Positions 10,712 to 20,808 of a stretch of DNA of 64,000 nt are shown here, one piece after another (the first letter of the stretch is position 1; every line of letters begins with the position of its first letter). Source of the stretch: Ctenosaura bakeri (lineage: Eukaryota > Chordata > Lepidosauria > Squamata > Iguanidae); the NCBI GenBank assembly GCA_948474755.1, contig CAOLHI010000612.1, positions 124,001-188,000 of the forward strand. Reading direction: 5' to 3'. The notes below the pieces were generated by a model, which did no database searches, was not told where the DNA came from, and was given only the letters and a program-made list of their open reading frames with translations. Position numbers and translations under genes: made by a program.

Positions 10712-12859
10712 CACTGACTCAGCTAGTTCTATACAGTATTTAAGATAGCACAGAAAACACACTAGCATAAAGTTATTGGGTGGTTCTAAACAAACATTGG
10801 AAACTCATGCCCTTTTACACAAAGATGGTGTTATAAGGCGGGGAGGGGGAGAGAGAGTTGTGTGTGGTAAAGACAAAATTCCTTATTAGATTGGGAATTG
10901 CCACACCAATCTGGAAAAAGTAAGGGCCTGTCACACCCATTATCTCCAATTATTAGTCATGCTGCCTGGGACTGATGGGAGCCTTATAATACCTGGAAGG
11001 CCAGAAAGACTCCTGATATACCCTGTAAGGACAACTTTCATGGTTCATTCTGCTAAATATGCAGAAAAAATTATCAAGTAAATGTTTTTGGAACTTTTCA
11101 GTCTAGAAGTTTCTAGACTTAGATTCTAAATAGTCCCTGAAGTAGGCCTTGTAAGTATGCACAGGCTGAGCATTTTGAAATGGATCTCCAGTTTCTTCTG
11201 TGGATTTCATTGGATACTCCACAATTTCTGCTTCTTTCATCTTGCTAAATAGCAACGTTAATCTGCCACCACTGTCCATGTGCCTAATGGGATCCTGCCA
11301 GGCCGAACAGCTATAAAAGAAATGCAGAAATGGCTGTGTCTGATGCATGCTGTTTCCCTAGTGTTCATGTGTGGGCTTGCAGTTCATCCATGCACACTAA
11401 GTGAAAATGATGCTCCTACATTCTTACATTAAACACACACACAGACACACACACACAAAAAAAATCACTGTCGGGAATTATAACAACCATTCCTCATGAT
11501 CTAGATGTTTACAGACAACAAGTCTAGTCAGAGGTGGGAAATCCAGTTGGGCAATTTCTTTCCAGTTAGCTAGCAATTCTAGTTTGGCTTAATATAGCCT
11601 AGCTACAATTGCTTTACTACACCCTTCCCAACTGCTACCTGAATGCAAATATTGTTTGGCAGGTTTGTAGTGGAAAACATAAGAGAACAAACTGACATGA
11701 ATAATTCAATGACTCTCCCCCCACCTGTTCCTTCCCACTCTCTCTCTAAATGCTCCGATATGTTACCCTGGAATTTCTTTGCCTCATACCCTGGAGAGCC
11801 ACTGACAAGAGCAGAAAATACTGGGTTAGAAGGATGAATAGTCTGAGCTACAACTTCTAATATCTGCCTTTATTTTATTAAGACAGTCTTTTAAAGTCAC
11901 CCCACCTCACCCCTGTTTCTTCTCCTTGCCTGTTCCCTAGGGGAATGCATGTGCTTCCATGTCCAAGTCTATTCTGTGCTGGAAAACTGACTTGTGGAGG
12001 TTGGTAGGATTGCCTGAGGAAATTATTTGTACAACAGACTTGCTGTATGTGTTCCATGTATAGGTTTAACTTTGCCTTAATATTAATTAAATTGGGGGGG
12101 GGTTGTAGGAAAGAAGGACAATGTAAGCCAGACCATAAAGTATTTTTTCTTCAAGTGAAACCTAATGGAATTTTCAGTGCATTTGGGAGAAAACAATATG
12201 GGAAAACAACGGGGAGTCTAAGTTTGTATCGCAAACTGCTGTTGGTGCTGCTTCACCAAGCTGGAGTTGGACTTATCACTTCCATATTTCTCCTTTTACA
12301 GCAGACATTAGAATCCTGGTGGGCCAGGAGGAGAAGAGTAAGCAAGGGGTCTCAATTACCAATATGTTTTAGCAGCGTATTATTCTTCCTACTGCCCTTA
12401 TGCAAGTAGGGCTTACCAACTGAAGGATAAAGCAAGACTAAAACTGCTTCAGATAGATAAACAGAGAAATAGTGAAAGTCCATATAGCTACAGCCCAGAT
12501 AACAAATAATGCAAGTTCGTATAACTACACTGAAGATGACAGCACATTTTCTCACCTGGTCCATAGACATCTACACTTGCAACTGTCTTAGGAGCCATTA
12601 GAAATGATCTGGTGAGTAAATATACTTGTAGGGCTGCTAAGCAGAAAAGTCACTTTGAAACCATCCATCTTATAATGCTAGGTCCTGAAATCATATCTGG
12701 TTCACTTCCTGTTTTTAAAAGAGGTTTTAATGGACCTATGATGGCCCAGGGGCCTCCAGTGTGACAAAAAGGCCATCAAATCCCTCACATAATTTTGGGA
12801 CAAAACTTTTGACATCTGGGGGACCATAGATAGAGTTCCCACAGTGAAAACTTATGAGG
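10712..12859. other. Intergenic DNA, no gene recognised
   Basis: About 2.1 kb without a recognisable exon. It contains a (CA)n tract at 11,432-11,457. The 120-codon open frame at 12,047-12,409 has no family resemblance that I can name and is left out. Confidence 0.45.
11432..11457. repeat. (CA)n microsatellite, interrupted
   Basis: CA dinucleotide run with one AGA interruption. Confidence 0.9.
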
Positions 12860-13057
12860 GCTCCTGCACCTTTAATGGTTATATAGAAGGGGAAACTTCA
12901 GCAGGTGTTGCTTGTCACACAACTAGGACCATTTCCGCATGAGACCGTTATACTACTATGATTCCACTTTCAACATCCTATGGAATCCTAGGGTTTGCAG
13001 TTTAGGGAGGAGCCTACCAGCCCCTTCCTAAACTGCTAAGTCCAGGATTCCACAGGA

Positions 13058-14297
13058 CAGTGGTTCTCAACCTGTGGGTCGCGACCCCTTTTGGGGTCGA
13101 ATGACCCTTTCACAGGGGTCGCCTAAGACCATCGGAAAATACGTATTTCCAATGGTCTTAGGCTCCATTCCCTCCTTGGTGGTGGTGCGCAAGCGCGAGC
13201 CACGCACTTGCGTCCTCCTGCCCCCTTTGGCAGGAGCGTGTGCAGCTGCACGTGCTCCCGCCAAAGGGGGCAGGAGGACGTGAGCGCATGGCTCGCTCTT
13301 GCTCACCACCACTCCTGGGCCTTTTCCGCACATTACCTTATCACAGAGGTGGGGGGTGCCGTTCATGCAAGCACGTTCTTGCGTGAGGCGCTCTCTTCGC
13401 TGCTCCTTCATCCCGCAGCTGGCTTCCTGGTCGCGTGACCGCCCTGCACCTTCCTTCTGCAGTGCAGCCTGGGAGCTGTAGGCTGCGCTGGGGGGGGAAG
13501 GGGTCAGGCGGTAGCGCGACCAGGAAGCCAGCTGTGGGACGAAGGAGCAGCAAAGAGAGCGCCTCATGCAAGAACCTGCTTGCGCAAACGGCACCCCCCA
13601 TATCCGCGATAAGGTAACATGCGGAAAAGGCCCAGGAGTGGTGGTGTGCAAGTGCGAACCATGCGCTCGCGTCCTCCTGCCCCCTTTGGCGGGAGCGCGT
13701 GCAGCCACAGCATCACCACAGCAGGAGTGGTGCTGCGCAAGCGCGAGCCACGCGCTCACTTCCTCCTGCCCTCTGTTCAGATGGGACTGAAATCACTCCT
13801 CTTCTCCGCTACCAGGAGAACCTCCCATCTGACGGGCCAGTTTGGGGGGGCGGTGGCAGCATGGGGGTCAGGCCCCCTTCTTTCCACGGCTGCTGCCCCA
13901 CTTGCCATGGAGGGGGGCACTGCGGAAGGGCCGGGGGCTGCAAGGCAGCGCTTTTCCGGGAGGGCGAGCTACGCCCGGTGCAAAAGACAAAGGCACTGGG
14001 ATTCCTACCCCCCCCCCGGCCAGGGTTGACACTCTGGAAACTTTTCCCACACTGCCCCCCCAGCGGAAACGAGAGCGAAGCAGAAGCAGAGCCCAGGGGA
14101 GTTCTCAGAGTTTTTCCCGGGGGAGACGCACAGCTCCTCTTTCCCTCCCTGCCCCCCCCCTGTTCCTGGCTGGCGAGGCAGCCTTTGCCGGGGGGAGGCA
14201 TTGTAGATAATAAATAAATAATTTTATGGTTGGGGGTCACCACAACATGAGGAACTGTATTAAAGGGTCGCGGCATTAGGAAGGTTGAGAACCACTG
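13058..14297 (+). mobile_element. SPIN-like hAT transposon, non-autonomous, copy 1
   Basis: The ends are CAGTGGTTCTCAACCTGTGG at the left and AAGGTTGAGAACCACTG at the right. The adjoining subterminal blocks (GGGTCGCGACCCC; GACCATCGGAAAA; ATTTTATGGTTGGGGGTCAC; GAGGAACTGTATTAAAGGG) are those I recall for SPIN (Space Invaders) elements, a hAT group known for horizontal spread among tetrapods. The 8-bp flanks ccacagga (13,050-13,057) and ccatagga (14,298-14,305) differ at one base. The interior is GC-rich, about 1 kb, and lacks transposase; open frames of up to 230 codons on both strands overlap and look like compositional artefacts. A foldback element (13,319-13,631) and an inverted duplication lie inside. 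Confidence 0.8.
13319..13631. mobile_element. Foldback element, second type, nested inside SPIN-like copy 1
   Basis: A 313-bp near palindrome. GCCTTTTCCGCACATTACC at the left pairs with the right end (reverse complement GCCTTTTCCGCATGTTACC). Deeper, GCTGGCTTCCTGGTCGCG pairs with CGCGACCAGGAAGCCAGC. Its ends share the TTTCCGCA core with the GCCATTTCCGCAC family but the arms differ. The flanks are CCTGG and CCAGG, compatible with a 5-bp duplication with one mismatch, although the surrounding DNA is itself inverted. Confidence 0.7.
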
Positions 14298-14463
14298 CCA
14301 TAGGATGTTGAAAGTGCAATCATAGCACTATAACAGTCTTGTGCAGAAATGGCCATTGTAACGAGCACCACCTGCTGAAATTCTCTCTTCTACATAACTA
14401 TTAAAGGCACAGGAGCTGTTACTGCAGTTTAGGCCTATTTGGAGATACCCCTAGATAACATTT

Positions 14464-15327
14464 TGATATCAATAATTTGGCTCTCTTCTACCACCCCTCT
14501 CCATGTGTTTGTGAGGCCCCCAGACAAGCACAGAACCAGGCTCGGCCACTAATTGCTGAACATTCCTTTCTCCACCCAGGCAGGCCAGAAATAGCCAGAT
14601 CCTTGCTTTGGGAGACCTCTCTGCAAACACCGTCATTATGTATGCACGCTGTTTACAAAGGACTCCCTGCCCTGAGCAGGCAACCTGGCAAGCTGAATAC
14701 TCAACTGCCAAGCACTCTGCATTTGCATACTGGCTAACTCTTTGTCAATTTGGACTTAACTCAATCATGCTAAATTCTGACCTTTCCAAAGCTTTGTCCT
14801 GCTCCTAAATCACATTGTTTTCTCCAAGTATGGCATAGCCTGCAGTCACATTTCCCTCTATAAAAACCCCTGATTCCTAGATCATCCTTGGATCGCTCCT
14901 GAGTTCCAGACCACCTTGCTGCTGCTTTGCTAGGCAAGCTTCCCCTCAGCTCCATGTGCTGAGATACATCGCACCCCAGCTTTGCTCTCTATCTTCTTTT
15001 CTGGCTCCAGGAACAGGTTTCATATCACCCGAATCAACCATCCCTCTGAAAATCCCGCTATCATACTCAAACCTTTATTTTCCTTAGTTATCTGTGTGCG
15101 TGTGTTGCTTACATAGTGTGCCTGTATTTAATAAAGATCATTCATTATTTCCAACACTGTTTGCTTCTTGACTTGGCCTGACCCCGTAAACATTGGGTTA
15201 TAAGATCCTGCTGCATTACCCTGCCTCTCGCAGTGCCAACCAGGGCTCTTGACTAATTTCCCCATCTTGTGTATTGTAAGGTTATTTAGCTGTCCCTCCC
15301 GGGACCCCCAGTAAACAAGGTAACAGA
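14464..15327 (+). mobile_element. LTR-like repeat, copy 1 (plus orientation)
   Basis: Starts TGATATCAA. It contains a TATA box at 14,859-14,865 (CTCTATAAAAACCCC) and a poly(A) signal AATAAA at 15,130-15,135, in the order U3-R-U5 expected of a long terminal repeat. It aligns by eye, in opposite orientation, with 23,118-24,211: shared blocks include CCTCCCGGGACCCCCA, CCCCATCTTGTGT, TACCCTGCCTCTCGC and CTTGACTTGG/CTGACTTGAC. Internal retroviral genes are not attached, so it is probably a solo LTR. The ends and target duplication are not certain. Confidence 0.6.
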
Positions 15328-15790
15328 GCACTCACCATTTTTCACCCTGGCAACCCTAAATGGGGGTCATAAACACAGCCCTTGAAGTCTGCATATGGCC
15401 CACAGACTACACTTTGTCCAACCCAGATAGATGGAGTATGTGCCCCTTCTGCCCTCTTCCATGCTGCACAATAGCTGCCAATGTCAGGCCAAGGCTAAGC
15501 AAACACAGAGGCAGCAACTGGAGTTTTATGGCTTTTAGTAAGTAGGCAGTAAAATAATCAAGGGGTTATGGCACCCAAAGCAAACAGAGGCAGTACATAA
15601 AGCCATAAAGTAATTAAGGGGTTACGTCACCCAAACTGGACGTAGGCAGTGAAACTCAGCAACGAGGATTAACCAGGAACAGAATAACCAGGAACAGAAA
15701 GTCCATGAAACAGAATGGTCAATGGTTGTTGCCCCGTGACCCCCTCCCCCAGCGTCTGCCTTAAATAGTCTTCAGCCCAGCTCAGGCTGA
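15328..15790 (-). mobile_element. LTR-like or promoter-like retroelement segment, minus orientation
   Basis: On the minus strand CTATTTAAGGC (15,767-15,757) is TATA-like. Beyond it are a duplicated CTGTTCCTGGTTA unit (about 15,670-15,702) and a duplicated stretch of about 60-70 bp containing TAACCCCTTRATTA and TGCCTCTGTTTGCTT (about 15,500-15,650). It lies directly downstream of the acidic reading frame at 15,791-16,156, so the two probably belong to one retroelement. The class is not recognised. Confidence 0.45.
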
Positions 15791-16156
15791 TCAAACGTCC
15801 GTTAGCCTGGCCCGCAGCTGGAGGCCCTCGGACCTCAGACACTTCTCGAGCAGGCGCTTTGATCTATGAACCGCCACCTTTTTCAGCCGCCTCTGGAGGA
15901 ATGTGGGGGGAAAGTCTGCTGCAAACTCTGGGCTGGAGTCAGGAACAGCAACTTCTGTCGAGCCAGAAGCATTGGCCTCCTCTGCTGCAGGTACTGGCTC
16001 GGGCACCGGCTCTGGGATAGCTGTGGAGTTGCTGGCAGGCCCCTCCCTTGTGTCTGCAGGAGCCCCCTCTCCCTCCAAGGGATCCTCCCCCGGCTGGGAG
16101 TCCAAGTCCAACTCAGAGTCCCCGTCTGAATTGGCAGCTTGCTCAGCCTGGCTCAT
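15791..16156 (-). CDS. 121-codon acidic, low-complexity reading frame, probably retroelement-derived
   Basis: Starts at ATG with Met-Ser-Gln-Ala-Glu-Gln and ends at a stop 24 bp before a TATA-like box on the same strand. The first 80 residues are rich in Asp, Glu, Ser, Pro and Ala, with a tandem Pro-Glu-Pro-Val repeat. The last 35 are basic (Gln-Arg-Arg-Leu-Lys-Lys; Arg-Ser-Lys-Arg-Leu-Leu). There is no signal peptide or membrane segment, and no domain that I recognise. Both neighbours look like retroelements, so a gag-like or accessory remnant is the simplest reading. A host gene is unlikely but not excluded. Confidence 0.35.
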   Translation of the reverse strand: MSQAEQAANSDGDSELDLDSQPGEDPLEGEGAPADTREGPASNSTAIPEPVPEPVPAAEEANASGSTEVAVPDSSPEFAADFPPTFLQRRLKKVAVHRSKRLLEKCLRSEGLQLRARLTDV

Positions 16157-18028
16157 GACAATAGCAACTGGAGGTGGACCTCACCTTGTAGGATTTTCCA
16201 AAGTCGGAGTGGCTCAACCTGGGGAAAACTCAGTAATCCCTTCAAGTTGGCTATTTGTGGTTGAGGACCCTTTGTTCGTGCGGACATGTCTAGCTTGAGA
16301 TCTCCTTGGGGAACATGACTGGGGATTTTCCTAGCCTTGGCCTAGTTTTGGTTGTTCAACCTATTTGTCTACATATCCACCTGGGCAGCCTGTCTGACAT
16401 GGAGGGCATTTTTGATATCAATTTTATATCCCCCAGGGATGGGGTCTACCACTGGAGTAACAATTCCTCCCCCCTAAAATGGATGATGAGTGTTCGATAT
16501 CATACATTTTCCAATCAAAACATCAAGATGATTTTTAGAGCCAAATCAACAGCAGGGACCTAACTTACCAAGCAAGGCTACCAAGAAAAGCTACAGTATA
16601 ACCACCAAATGGAGAAAGAGATAGAGTTTTCACTGGGAAGGAAAATTACTTATCATTAAAGAAAGAAACCTATTATTTACAATACTACAGTTCCTAAACA
16701 CACTCACACCAACATAAACATAATGCAAAAAGTTGAATTGTTCTCAACAATTGAGAAGTGGCTATGGATGGATTTTAGGCAAACAAGTGGATTGAACAAT
16801 GGAAAAGAGGTATTCTAACACAATTTTTTTATTATTATTATTATTTATTTGTATCCTGTCTCTCCATATGGATCGAGGCAGTGAACAACTTACAAATAGC
16901 ATGTATTTCTATGCATGCCCCCAACAAGCTGGGTACTCGTTTTACCGACCTGTGGAAGGATGGAAGGCTGAGTCAACCTGGGGCCCAGCAAGATCGAACT
17001 CACAACCTTGTGGCTTGCAGTACTGGCATTTAACCACTGCGACTCCAGGCGGGGAGTCTTGGGGTAGATACGAGTTGCTGCACCCCCCCCCCTTGTGTCC
17101 AAAAAGTTCATCTTATGGAATGCATGGAGAGTCTCAGCAAAGGCAGGAAAGTCCTAAGTCCTTTTGGGGGTGGCAAGAGCATCCTTGTTAGCTGGAATCG
17201 GCATGGGGAGGCGGTGTGGTGTGTTTTCCACCCCCACTCCCCCTTGTCACTGGGCATGGCTCTGTCACTGGATCTGTCACTAGTTGTCAGGGGCGGTTGC
17301 TCTGCAGTTGGCTTCCACTGGCTCTGCTTCCATGGTTAGTGTGGGACCTGTTTTGGTTGCAAACTAAACAAACTGATTAGTAGCAACAATGCAAATTCCA
17401 AACCAATCAGAGATGTGGGGCCTGAAGAGGTGTTCTTATGGGAAACGGATTCAGCTCCTTGCTTTGGAGAGTGGGAGCACCCTTTTGCTGTTGAAAAAGA
17501 GATACAGTTTCAAGGATGCCTTGGCCACGCAGGCTTTCGGTCGAGCAGGGCTAGAGCTCGCCGGCACCTGCATGTCTGCAGGAGGTGGGGAGAATGCTGT
17601 TTTTTCTAAGTTTGGCTACCAAATCCTTGCACTGCCTTAAGGACATATGCAAATTCTTACCAATATTTACACAAAACAACTATCAGTTGTTTTCTGTACA
17701 TTCCTATTATCTAAGGGGCTATTTACAAAAGAAGGAATGGGGAGGTGTCATCCTTGCTTACCCTTCAGCAAAGTCATAGACTCAGGGCTCCAAGTTGCAC
17801 TTGTCATAACATAAAAGAGTATCTAGGATGATGGGTTAGATGGTTCCTGGGTGCTCAGGTTCAGCAGGAAAAATCAGTGCTCCAGAGTTGAGCCCAATCT
17901 GCCAGGAAGGAATCTTGTCCCAAAGTCCTCTCCTGCTTGCCCCATTGTGTCATTGCACATGGTCCCTCTGACTCCAGAGGTCCTGTTACCATGGTTAGAC
18001 CACTGCTCTCTGGGTGTCAGGCTTAAGT
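16157..18028. other. Unresolved repeat-rich DNA
   Basis: No host exon seen. It probably includes the 3' flank (possibly a terminal repeat) of the envelope-like remnant to the right. A LINE/SINE-like segment sits at about 16,830-17,060. GC-rich patches at about 17,040-17,340 and 17,520-17,600 fit retroelement DNA. Confidence 0.4.
16830..17060 (+). repeat. Dispersed repeat beginning (ATT)n TTTGTATCCTGTCTCTCC
   Basis: After an ATT run comes 'tatttgtatcctgtctctccatatggatcgaggcag'-type sequence, then a segment with 'agctgggtactcgttttaccgacc' and 'ggatggaaggctgagtcaacc'. These are typical of a common reptile LINE-derived repeat. The beginning is related to 26,940-27,245 (ATTTATATCCTGCCTCTCCC). Confidence 0.5.
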
Positions 18029-19020
18029 CTAGAGGCCTGATCTACCTCTACTGCTGCTGGTGGAAGACCACGTGAAGGCATCCCACCAGGACCTGTGTGT
18101 TGCTGTGGCAATTTCTTTTGAAGTTGTGGTAATTTGTCTAGCTGTGTGATTCATTGTGATGGCAATGTTGTGTAGGGAATGTGCAGCCTCCTGAACTTTG
18201 TCATTCAAACTGGTCAGGTTATGAAGCCAAGCGGATACTTGCAACTCATCTTCCAGATGGAATTCCTCTAACTCGGAAGATGACGAGGTGTAAGCTATCT
18301 CCAACATGTAATCCTTGATGGCTTCTTTTAAGAAGAAGTCTTGACCAAAACAGTCTACTATGTGCGTTTGAAAAAAGCAGGGGTTCCCGGCCATTCTGTT
18401 AATGGCAACGGGATGGTCTCTGAGTATAACACATAGTACTGAACACAGAATCCTTAAACAAAAGCAATCTTGATTCAGCTGCACCATTACAGAGTTATTA
18501 ACAGAAACTATATGATAATTGATGGTGTCCTGTTGGGCTGTTCCCTTCAGGTCTTGGAAGCAGTGTACCATTGTTGCATGAACACACATCCAGTTAGATC
18601 AAAGAAATGCATGCCATTTGACCAGTAAAACTGTTGGTTTGGAATGATAGTGGAATTATGATGGTTTGGAAGCTCACCCTATTCTGGCTAAGGCAGAGGG
18701 GTGACTGAGTGATTTGGGATATCTTTCCCAGAGAAGGCTTAAGATCTTCAGGTGTAAATAACTCATGAGGCTGGACTGGATTACTTGGGTGGAGAAGGTA
18801 ATAACATTATTTTGTAGCTGTGTGCACTGTATAGCTACGGGTAAATTATGCATGCGTTGTATGAGGGATTTCCCAAGATCCGCAATTATACCTTTTTCTA
18901 CCCCGACCCACTGGGGCATTAGTTGGCCAATTAAGTCCATGCCTTGACCCAGGTTAGTTAAACTAATGGCTGAGGAAATTCCTATAAAGGCAGTGGTAGG
19001 CTTTTTTGCAGGGCTTTTTT
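18029..19020 (-). pseudogene. Endogenous retrovirus envelope-like remnant
   Basis: Two minus-strand reading frames (18,674-18,940, open further upstream to about 19,010, and 18,029-18,589) lie in the order expected of a retroviral transmembrane envelope subunit. The first begins in a Gly/Ala/Ser/Ile-rich hydrophobic stretch like a fusion peptide, followed by a heptad-like Gln/Leu/Ile region. The second carries several N-glycosylation sequons (Asn-X-Thr/Ser) and a Trp-Trp pair near its end. The frames are separated by stops, and no convincing membrane anchor follows, so the gene is broken. The viral genus is not assigned. No pol or gag is seen beside it. Confidence 0.45.
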
Positions 19021-19801
19021 GTGCCTCCCTGGCATTGGCACTCAGGGCAACTGCCCCACCTGCCCCAACCTAGATCCATCTATGGATTCAATCAACAGGA
19101 AGGAGTCAGGAGAGGTCTCCTGAGCTTTGGCTTCTCTCTTCTTGTCATGGCCTGCCTGTCTCTTGGTGCTCTGTCTGTTCCCAAACACAACTGCTTTGGT
19201 GGCAACAGCCCTCAGCTGTCAACAGCAGGTTTTCTGCAATGGAGGGATAGCCTTGGCTTGCTGCCATTTCTTTCCTGCTCTTCCAGCTGTGGAGGAAGGA
19301 GAGGGGAGTAAAGTTGCACAAACACTGTTTTGGATAGCAGCTGCAAGAGAAGTTGTAACAAACCCCAACTGTTCAGTTTTTTGTCAGATCTTGTTTCAGA
19401 AAATGCAAAGCAAAGTGGGAGGGAGTAGTACTTCAGTGTCAGACTCATGCTTTTTCTCAGTCTGGGAGGGAGCAGGCTAGGAACAGACAGGTGGCATAAG
19501 ATCTTATGAAGAATAACCGTCAAGGCAGTTTCCCCCTCTGTATTAAAAGGTTATAGGGACTCGCTGCATGTGTGCAAAATCAGAGCATTCTCCCTCTAAT
19601 AAGAATTCTGCCCCCAATGAAAATTTCCTTCAGTCTTCAAATTTCGAGCATTCCAGTAACTTAGAACTTAAGTTGAACATTTTACTTGTGCTGTGTAACC
19701 TGTGTAAGCCCTAACTCAGGAATTTTGCAATGTTTTACTCTGTTGGAAAAAAACTCTGCTCGCTTGTTTGAGTGTTTATGAAGTTGACCAAAATAGCCTA
19801 C
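19021..19801. repeat. Retroelement-like flank, partly repeated at 33.5 kb
   Basis: The segment at about 19,600-19,690 (CCCCCAATGAAAATTTCC..., TTAGAACTTAAGTTGAACATT) is similar to about 33,540-33,640 (CCCCCATAAGAACCCTGGCTCCC..., TTAGAACTTCAACTGAGCATT). It is a dispersed repeat, probably LTR-related, next to the envelope remnant. No coding frame is supported. Confidence 0.4.
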
Positions 19802-19840
19802 AAAATAAATAAATAAATACAGACAGACAGACAGACAGAC
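19802..19840. repeat. (AAAT)n(AGAC)n compound microsatellite
   Basis: Four AAAT-type units followed directly by five ACAG/AGAC units. Confidence 0.9.
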
Positions 19841-20659
19841 CAAGTTCCTGCATCAAACATGTAGCCACAGTATGCTTTAACTCTCAATCAGATCCCTGAA
19901 ACCCACTATAAAAGCCAGCTGGCCATCCAGAGGAATGGAGATAAGCACTGTGCACCTGACTGAGAAGAGCAGACATGACCAGCCCCTTTGTGTAAGTGAG
20001 TGAGACTGCAAACTCTTCATAGCCTCACTCGCTGGCAGGAGGGACTGATAATGTCATCCTGCAGTTCAAAGAGGCAACTGGCCAGGTCATCCTGCAGTGC
20101 CTCACTCTCCCTGAATGACTGGCTGGATTTTAAGGTGGGTTTCAGCATCATTTGCAACCATGACAAAAGTGCCACAACTGCAAATGGGAACATGAAGCAG
20201 TTATGTCCTGTGTCTGAGTGCAACCGCCTAATAGGACTCCAGCCACAGTTTAAGCCTCCCAAATAAAAGGGTCAGGCAAAGTTATCAAGGGAATGAGAAC
20301 ACAAAAAATAGGAGTTCTAGGTGTGAATGATTTTCACTTTCTGCAATGCTAGAAGTTTGGAGAAGGAAGGGAAATTTCATAGGGGGGTAAATTCCTATGT
20401 GGAGGGGTATTACCCTCATTTTGCCCATCCCTTTGTCCTGAGGCTATACTCCTGCTCTTTATAAATGATCTCCTGAAAAAGAAAAGAAAAGTTACAAGTA
20501 AAATGAGAAGTTAGACTGATATAGAGCTCCAGGGCCAATTTAAATATTGAGGGGCAGAAATCTCAGGGTCCTGCCTGCAGCCTTCTGTTCCGTAATGTTC
20601 CTATGGAATTCAGGTTAGTGGGATTCCATAAGAAATGCTTTTTTAAAAAAGAAAGAAAT
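19841..20659. other. Intergenic DNA, no gene recognised
   Basis: No exon supported. It includes a short block (TATAAAAGCCAGCTGGCC, about 19,908) that looks like a TATA box beside a small palindrome but has no adjoining gene. Confidence 0.35.
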
Positions 20660-20808
20660 AGAGGTGGTTTTGCCAGTTTCTGCCTCTGAAATATAGCCAA
20701 CAGTACCTGGTATTCATAGGCAGTCTTCCATCCAAGTACTAGCCAGGGCTGAGCCTGTTTAGCTTCCAAGATCAGATGGATCTGGTGCCTTTAGGGTATT
20801 TAGACCAC
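20660..20808 (-). mobile_element. 5S rRNA-derived SINE, minus orientation
   Basis: The reverse complement of about 20,700-20,800 matches the core of 5S rRNA: 'gatctgatcttggaagctaa', 'ggctcagccctggctagtac' and 'ttggatgg..gac'. It then runs into a non-5S tail (CTATATTTCAGAGGCAG...CAAAACCACCTCT). The same junction occurs at about 36,280 in the other copy, so this is a SINE family and not a 5S gene. Confidence 0.75.

Larger units (their letters stand above)
12928..14353. mobile_element. Foldback element, GCCATTTCCGCAC family, copy 2, interrupted by a SPIN-like hAT
   Basis: The left part (12,928-13,057) holds ACCATTTCCGCATGAGACC, GATTCCACTTTCAACATCC and CCTAAACTGC; the right part (14,298-14,353) holds GGATGTTGAAAGTGCAATC and GCAGAAATGGC. 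Together they reconstitute the order seen in copies 1, 3 and 4. The break point is exactly the 8-bp duplication of the inserted hAT element. Confidence 0.8.
12860..14416. mobile_element. Outer palindromic element split by nested insertions
   Basis: The left arm (12,860-about 12,918, starting GCTCCTGCACCTTTAATGG) is the reverse complement of the right arm (about 14,357-14,416, ending CTATTAAAGGCACAGGAGC) over about 60 bp, with scattered differences. The arms are now separated by the foldback element at 12,928-14,353. This looks like the outermost host of a nested stack. No target duplication is obvious. Confidence 0.6.

Noticed and set aside
12047..12409. 120-codon plus-strand reading frame
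   Set aside because: No family resemblance or supporting context; consistent with a chance open frame.
13067..14276. Reading frames of up to 230 codons inside SPIN-like copy 1
   Set aside because: Frames overlap on both strands, follow palindromic GC-rich repeats and show no transposase motifs; copy 2 does not preserve the same frames.
20700..20800. A functional 5S rRNA gene
   Set aside because: Only a diverged core is present and it runs into a SINE tail shared with another copy.
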